Part shown: positions 47,065 to 51,471 of the stretch, one piece after another | Position numbering within the stretch: the first letter of the stretch is position 1 | How the letters are laid out: the number at the start of each line of letters is the position of its first letter | Assembly (NCBI RefSeq): GCF_002086635.1 | Contig: NZ_MVHD01000043.1 | Location: forward strand, 1-51,471 | Direction of reading: 5' to 3' | Length of the DNA: 51,471 nt | DNA from: Mycobacterium alsense | GTDB taxonomy: Bacteria > Actinomycetota > Actinomycetes > Mycobacteriales > Mycobacteriaceae | Notes under the pieces: model-generated | Databases searched by the model: none | What the model saw: the letters and a program-made list of their open reading frames with translations, nothing else | What the model was told of the DNA's origin: nothing | Made by a program: the position numbers and the translations under genes

Positions 47065-48513
47065 ATGGGATGGTTTTCGGCACCCGAATACTGGCTGGGC
47101 CGGCTGGTCCTGGAGCGCGGCGTCGCGGGCATCTATGTGTTTGCGTTCGTCGCGGCCGCGCTGCAGTTCCGGGCCCTCATCGGCGAACGCGGGATCCTGC
47201 CGATACCGCGCTACCTGGCCAGGCAGTCGTTCTGGCGGGCGCCCAGCCTTTTTCACCTGCGCTATTCGGATCGGCTGTTCGCGGGCCTGTCGTGGCTGGG
47301 CGCGGCGCTGTCGGCCGCCATCGTGGCCGGGGCGGCCGACGCGGTTCCGCTGTGGGCGGCGATGCTGATGTGGCTGGCGCTGTGGGTGCTCTACCTGTCG
47401 ATCGTCAACGTCGGGCAGACCTGGTACGGGTTCGGCTGGGAGTCGCTGCTCCTGGAGGCGGGCTTCCTGATGGTCTTTCTCGGCAACGACGACGTGGCGC
47501 CGCCGGTGCTGACGCTGTGGATGGCGCGGCTGCTGCTGTTCCGGGTCGAATTCGGTGCCGGGCTGATCAAGATGCGCGGCGACCCGTGCTGGCGCGACCT
47601 GACGTGCCTGTACTACCACCACGAGACACAGCCCATGCCGGGGCCGTTGAGCTGGTTCTTCCACCACCTGCCCAAGCCGCTGCACCGCATCGAGGTGGCG
47701 GGCAACCACTTCGCCCAGCTGATCGTGCCGTTCGGGTTGTTCGCGCCGCAGCCGGTGGCCAGCGCGGCGGCGGGAATCGTGGTGATCACCCAGCTGTGGC
47801 TGGTGGCCTCGGGCAATTTCGCCTGGCTCAACTGGGTGACGATCGTGTTGGCTTTCAGCGCCATCGATGATTCCGCGCTGGCAACGCTTTTCGCCGTACC
47901 CGCGCATCCGGCTTGGGCGCCGCCGCCGACGTGGTTCGCCGGTCTGGTGATTTCGTTCGCCGCCGCGGTGCTGGTCCTGACGTACTGGCCGGTGCGCAAC
48001 ATGCTGTCGCCGCGGCAGCGAATGAACATGTCGTTCAACCCATTTCATCTGGTGAACACCTACGGCGCGTTCGGCAGCATCGGCCGGGTGCGCCGGGAGG
48101 TGGTGATCGAGGGCACCGACGAACCGCACATCACCCGCGAAACCGTCTGGAAGGAATACGAGTTCAAGGGCAAGCCCGGTGGTGTGCGTCGCCTGCCCCG
48201 GCAGTGGGCGCCTTATCATCTGCGGCTGGACTGGCTGATGTGGTTCGCGGCCATCTCGCCCGGCTACGCGCAGCCGTGGTTGAGGCCGTTCATGCAGCGG
48301 CTGCTGCGCAACGATCGGGCGACCCTGCGCCTGTTGCGGCACAACCCCTTCCCGGATTCGCCGCCGCGGTACGTGCGCGCACAGCTCTACCAGTACCGGT
48401 TCACCACCGCCGCGGAGCTGCGGCGCGACCGCGCGTGGTGGCATCGCACGCTGATCGGCGGGTACGTGTTTCCCATGACGCTGGGCAAGGTGTCGTCGCC
48501 GGGTGCCGCCTGA
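47065..48513 (+). CDS. Lipase maturation factor-like membrane protein (Rv0235c-like)
   Basis: A 482-aa multi-pass membrane protein, the same length as Rv0235c. About seven or eight hydrophobic segments span residues 20-320, with FRALIGERGILPI, YGFGWESLLLEAGFL, and LLFRVEFGAGLIKMRGDPCWRDLTCLYYHHETQPMPGP-type loops (key residues KMRGD, CW, YHHETQPMP) diagnostic of the LMF1 family. The C-terminal 150 residues form a soluble domain (NTYGAFGSIGRVRREVVIEG, then RLPRQWAPYHLRLDW). Eukaryotic LMF1 assists lipase folding in the ER; the bacterial role is unknown. It lies 87 bases after aftD on the same strand. Confidence 0.88.
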   Translation: MGWFSAPEYWLGRLVLERGVAGIYVFAFVAAALQFRALIGERGILPIPRYLARQSFWRAPSLFHLRYSDRLFAGLSWLGAALSAAIVAGAADAVPLWAAMLMWLALWVLYLSIVNVGQTWYGFGWESLLLEAGFLMVFLGNDDVAPPVLTLWMARLLLFRVEFGAGLIKMRGDPCWRDLTCLYYHHETQPMPGPLSWFFHHLPKPLHRIEVAGNHFAQLIVPFGLFAPQPVASAAAGIVVITQLWLVASGNFAWLNWVTIVLAFSAIDDSALATLFAVPAHPAWAPPPTWFAGLVISFAAAVLVLTYWPVRNMLSPRQRMNMSFNPFHLVNTYGAFGSIGRVRREVVIEGTDEPHITRETVWKEYEFKGKPGGVRRLPRQWAPYHLRLDWLMWFAAISPGYAQPWLRPFMQRLLRNDRATLRLLRHNPFPDSPPRYVRAQLYQYRFTTAAELRRDRAWWHRTLIGGYVFPMTLGKVSSPGAA

Positions 48514-48535
48514 GTGAGGGCAGTGTCGACGTCCG

Positions 48536-48736
48536 CTACCGGGGCTGTGCGAGGGGTCGGCCCGAGATGGCTTCGTCCCGTGGGTCGAGGCCGAAGACCC
48601 GCACCGCCGCTGATTTTCCCTTCAGCGCATGAAACCCCCGGTCGGTGAGCGCCGCCGGTCGCGAAGCCAGTGCGTCAACGGTCCGGCCGGTGAGAACAAT
48701 CGCGTCACCGATGTTTTTGCTGAGTTGCCGAAAAGG
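48536..48736 (-). pseudogene. Remnant of a class III adenylate cyclase C-terminus
   Basis: In the 288 bases between the LMF-like and HNH genes, one minus-strand frame reads 66 residues that look like the tail of a nucleotide cyclase domain: FRQLSKNIGDAIVLTGRTVD, then LTDRGFHALKGKSAAVRVFG, ending LDPRDEA and a TAG at 48536. The pattern (L-x-K-x-x-G-x-x-I-V-L...T...G-x-H-x-L-K-G-K-x-x-x-V-R-V-F) is typical of the C-terminal end of class III cyclases. No start codon, catalytic Asp residues or upstream cyclase domain are present, so it is a decayed fragment. Family call by motif only. Confidence 0.5.
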
Positions 48737-48801
48737 GCGCGCTGTTCCGGGCGAGTGCCGCCTGTTCGTGGCCGCCCCGGCTTAAATCGATTGCCCGGCA
48801 A

Positions 48802-50325
48802 TCAGAATGGGGGTGGATCTTCGTCGTCGGTGGGTGGGGGTAGGGCGAAGTAGTCGCCGGTGTGCGGTTGTCGGGTCGGGTGGGCTTGGCGGGCGGCGCG
48901 GTTGTGGTGGCGTTCGGTGGCCACCCGGTAGGCGCGCTCTTGGGCGCGGGTGCGCCGGCGGCGCGGCATCATGGCGGTGCGCTCGGCGCTGGGCGGCGGT
49001 GGGGCCGGGTCGGCTTCCACGCAGCCCATGCCGCCCACCGCGTGGCACAGGCTGGGAAACAGCAGCGCGCTGGCGGGGGTGGTGACGTAGGTCTGCCCGG
49101 ACGGGGAGGTGAAGATCAGCGTGCCGTCGGGCAGCTGCTTTTCGGTCCAGCCCCAAAACGTTTTCACCAAATGATGGGTGGTGCACAAACATTTGAGGTT
49201 GCCCGCGTGGGTGGGCCCGCCAGCGGCGTGGGGGATGGTGTGGTCGATTTCGCAGCGGGCGGCGGGCTGATCACAGCCGGGCCAGCGGCAGGTCAAATCC
49301 CGGCAGCGCACAAAATCGGCCAGCGCTTTCGAGGGCACATAACCCGGCTCGGGGGCCGCGTCGGCGGGATGCACCAACGCCACCCGTTTGGCGGTGGTGG
49401 AAAGCTCGGCGATCAGCTCCGGCGGGATCAACCCATCGGCGCCCCACAGCGAGCCCCCGGCGCCGCCGCGCCCGTCGAGGCTGGCCTGCTCGGCGATCAC
49501 ATGCACCACCACCGCCGACGCGCCCGCCCGGCCCCCCGCGGGACACTCCGACCGCGCGCAGCGACAGCCCAGCCGATCCGCCCCACCGGCCAGCGCCCCC
49601 AACGCATCGGCGCGCCGCTGGGCAACCGTGCGCGGATCGTGGGCACACACCGTGGCCGCCAGCGCGCTCAACCGCTGATCGAGCGCGCGCGCGTCGACAC
49701 CAAACAGGCTGGCCTCCACCGCGGCCATGCCCTCCCCGACATCACCGATCCACACCTGGCGATCCTGCTGGCGCGCGTGGCGGCGGCGCAGCCCATCACG
49801 ATCCACCCTGGCCACGACCCTGTCCACCTGGGCGGCCAGCCGGGCCCGCGTCAGCGACGGCCAGCGCCCCACATGGGCGGCCAGTGTGGCATCCACCGCG
49901 GCCAGCACGTCGGGATCCTCGATCAAATCGGTGCGATACACCACCAGCTGAAACACCCGAAAATCGATATCGCCGGCGGCAAACACCTCACCGACCTTCG
50001 GCAGGCGCTCGCGCATCGCCCGCGCATACCGCAACCGGCTGGCCGCCAAACCCTGGCTGATCCGCAACGCCGCACCCACCTCGGCGGCCACCGCCTCCAT
50101 CGTGTCGATCGCCCAGCCCTCGGTCTCCGAGCAGCGCGAGAGCCGATAGGCGAACAACTCCCCGATCAACGCCAACTGCGCCGCGGCCGCCCGGTTCTCC
50201 GCGCGCGCCGCCGCGGCGATGCGCTCCAGCAGCGCCGCCGAGGCCGCCGTCGCCGACGGATAACACCGCTCGAACTCCTCATCGAAGTGGGCGATCACCT
50301 CCGCCCGATTCATCGGATCGAACAT
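48802..50325 (-). CDS. DUF222 / HNH endonuclease, 13E12 repeat family
   Basis: A 507-aa protein of the mycobacterial 13E12 repeat family. Residues about 20-330 are the helical DUF222 domain. The HNH nuclease module is at about 350-400 with CRWPGCDQPAARCEIDHTIP, then HAGNLKCLCTTHH, retaining two Cys pairs and the D-H...H pattern. The C-terminus is basic, then ends in an acidic proline-rich tail (TDDEDPPPF). Such genes are multi-copy, and REP13E12 copies serve as prophage attachment sites in M. tuberculosis. The ATG at 50325 is overlapped by a perfect LexA box, so expression is probably SOS-induced and possibly leaderless; the next ATG is at 50313. Confidence 0.9.
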   Translation of the reverse strand: MFDPMNRAEVIAHFDEEFERCYPSATAASAALLERIAAAARAENRAAAAQLALIGELFAYRLSRCSETEGWAIDTMEAVAAEVGAALRISQGLAASRLRYARAMRERLPKVGEVFAAGDIDFRVFQLVVYRTDLIEDPDVLAAVDATLAAHVGRWPSLTRARLAAQVDRVVARVDRDGLRRRHARQQDRQVWIGDVGEGMAAVEASLFGVDARALDQRLSALAATVCAHDPRTVAQRRADALGALAGGADRLGCRCARSECPAGGRAGASAVVVHVIAEQASLDGRGGAGGSLWGADGLIPPELIAELSTTAKRVALVHPADAAPEPGYVPSKALADFVRCRDLTCRWPGCDQPAARCEIDHTIPHAAGGPTHAGNLKCLCTTHHLVKTFWGWTEKQLPDGTLIFTSPSGQTYVTTPASALLFPSLCHAVGGMGCVEADPAPPPPSAERTAMMPRRRRTRAQERAYRVATERHHNRAARQAHPTRQPHTGDYFALPPPTDDEDPPPF

Positions 50326-50333
50326 ACGTTCGA
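50318..50333 (-). promoter_or_regulatory. LexA (SOS) box overlapping the HNH gene start
   Basis: TCGAAC (50318-50323), four bases, GTTCGA (50328-50333) is a perfect match to the mycobacterial LexA consensus TCGAAC-N4-GTTCGA. The start codon (50325-50323 on the minus strand) lies inside the box, so bound LexA would sit on the first codons. Confidence 0.88.
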
Positions 50334-50493
50334 GTATGCCACACGCCTACGACAACAGCCCGGGGCCTAGGTGCATGGGTCGGAGCGCCCCGATTCACCG
50401 GCAAGCCCGTCCCAGGCCACCGCCGCGGCAGCCATCGGCCCGGGGCCCGCGCCCGCATGCATCCGAAGGCGGCCACCACGGCCGCCTGGGGGA
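50334..50493. other. Intergenic region between the HNH and PPE-PPW genes
   Basis: 160 bases. The PPE gene on the minus strand ends at 50494 and the HNH gene starts at 50325 on the same strand. No separate promoter hexamers or terminator hairpin with T-run were recognised. Confidence 0.4.
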
Positions 50494-51471
50494 TCACTGC
50501 TCGTCTGTCCAGGTGCCCGGCACCATCGGCAGCTCGGGCCCCCCGCCGAACGCGTCACCGGCCATCGTGGTCAGACCCGCCGGCTCCGCGCCCGTTCTCA
50601 GCAGGGTTCCGGCGAACCCCATCGCCCCCGCACCGTGTCCGGACTGCGCACGGCGCTCCAAACCGGCTGTCCCGCCGGCGATCACCGTTTCATCGTCGGC
50701 CTCGAGGTACTCGTAGCGGTACCCGCGGTCGATGACCGTCTCCAGGCGTCGGGCGGCCCGTGCCTGATCGCGGCGCGCCGCCGAAGCCGCGGCGGCCGCC
50801 GCAGCGGCGGAATCCGGGGCGGGTTCCCCGGCGCGGATGCGGGCGCCCAGCGTCGGCCCGAAGCCGGGCCCGGGGCCGCCCACCAGGTACCCGAAGCCCT
50901 CGACACCCGCCACCTGCGCCGCGGGTGCGGCGGCCGGGACGGTAGCCGGGCCGGCGGGTGCGGGCGTGGCCGCCGGGATCGGCGCGGGGCCGGGCGCCAG
51001 GGCGGGCGCGGCCATGAACGCCACCGGCGGCAGCTGCGGCGAGACCGCGGGGGCGGCCGCGACGGGGACGGGCGCGACCGGTTGGCCCAGCGCGGCCAGG
51101 CCCGAGAGGCCGGCCAGCCCGCCCAGGTTGGTGGCGGCAAGGTTGAGCACGGCCGGCAGCAGCAGCGGGGCGGTCTGGACGATGAAACGCAGTGTGCGCA
51201 GCGTCCAGTTGACGGCGCGAAAGGTCTGCCAGGCAACGAAATACGAGAGCAGGGCGGGAAGCTGCGCGGGGTTGGTCAGGACCTGGGGGAGGTTCGTTTG
51301 CAGGTAGCCGAGGGCCTGCTCGTTGCCGCTGATGAAATTGGGCAGGTTCTGCAGGTATTCCGCGGGGCTCCAATTCGGTTGGCCCTGGCCGGGAAAACGC
51401 TCGCCGTCGGGGCCGAAGATCATCGCCCAGATTTCGGCGGGCGTGGGCAGCTGGAACCCACCGGAGCCCCC
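50494..51471 (-). CDS. PPE-PPW subfamily protein (partial, N-terminus off window)
   Basis: The last 325 residues of a PPE protein; the frame is open to the window edge, beginning GFQLPTPAEIWAMIFGPDGE, a well-conserved region between the PPE domain and the C-terminal domain. The middle is Ala/Pro-rich and low complexity (about residues 135-220). The C-terminus carries the two PPW-subfamily motifs, GFxGT (as GFAGT) and PxxPxxW (as PMVPGTW). A helical segment with ARRLETVIDRGYRYEYL precedes them. The PPE start is beyond base 51471, so the N-terminal PPE motif cannot be checked. No equivalent lies beside Rv0235c in M. tuberculosis. Confidence 0.9.
   Translation of the reverse strand, partial: GGSGGFQLPTPAEIWAMIFGPDGERFPGQGQPNWSPAEYLQNLPNFISGNEQALGYLQTNLPQVLTNPAQLPALLSYFVAWQTFRAVNWTLRTLRFIVQTAPLLLPAVLNLAATNLGGLAGLSGLAALGQPVAPVPVAAAPAVSPQLPPVAFMAAPALAPGPAPIPAATPAPAGPATVPAAAPAAQVAGVEGFGYLVGGPGPGFGPTLGARIRAGEPAPDSAAAAAAAASAARRDQARAARRLETVIDRGYRYEYLEADDETVIAGGTAGLERRAQSGHGAGAMGFAGTLLRTGAEPAGLTTMAGDAFGGGPELPMVPGTWTDEQ

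Overview
The window is high-GC mycobacterial chromosome. PPE proteins, FadD/FadE/FabG/HtdX lipid enzymes, the arabinosyltransferase AftD, AAC(2')-I, a 13E12-type HNH protein and mycobacterial operator sequences all point to Mycobacterium. Gene order follows the M. tuberculosis stretch Rv0280 to Rv0235c, read here in reverse. Insertions and deletions relative to that order suggest a non-tuberculous slow grower, possibly near the M. avium complex. The species call is inference, and all comparisons with M. tuberculosis are from memory.

Layout. 1-9.2 kb: the 5' part of a PPE3-like gene behind a Zur-box-like palindrome, a DUF2236 protein, two TetR regulators, a VOC protein, and a coupled TetR / hydrolase / 2-hydroxyacid dehydrogenase operon leading into fadE6. 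9.2-13.5 kb: a Gly/His/Trp-rich secreted protein, a small RHH-like protein after an AT-richer gap, fadD2 and the LigD-type polymerase gene polD1. 13.5-18.4 kb: a NarK/NarU transporter, the siderophore-binding lipoprotein FecB2, PxpB/PxpC and AAC(2')-I. 18.7-25.5 kb: a compact nitrate/nitrite assimilation block, with narK3 - nnaR - sirB - an orphan TetR sensor domain running convergently to nirBD. 25.7-31.4 kb: hsp20 (acr2), a PEP-mutase-like enzyme, an Rv0250c homologue and the sdh1 operon (sdhC, sdhA, sdhB) plus a 51-aa ORF. 31.4-38.9 kb: flavin reductase and 2OG-Fe(II) oxygenase, then fadE5, fadA2, fabG4 and htdX. 38.9-48.5 kb: a CLC channel, TetR, lpqI, two DUF2613-type small proteins, aftD and an LMF-like membrane protein. 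48.5-51.5 kb: a cyclase-tail remnant, a 13E12/HNH gene with a LexA box over its start codon, and the 3' part of a PPE-PPW gene.

How the genes fit together. The nitrate block is close to self-contained: two candidate nitrate/nitrite transporters, the siroheme-dependent nitrite reductase NirBD, SirB to load iron into siroheme, and the NnaR regulator. The assimilatory nitrate reductase is not here. FadD2, FadE6, FadE5, FadA2, FabG4 and HtdX supply acyl-CoA activation, dehydrogenation, thiolysis, ketoacyl reduction and hydration, with several palindromic operators in front of them. Sdh1 feeds electrons to the menaquinone pool. AftD and LpqI act on the cell envelope.

No CRISPR array, rRNA, tRNA or intact insertion sequence was seen. 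The most interesting unexplained items are the orphan TetR sensor domain beside sirB, the LexA box on the 13E12 start, the GC-rich repeat that occupies the aftD leader and leaves its start unclear, the paired DUF2613-type proteins, and the palindromes upstream of fadE6, fadE5 and narK3.
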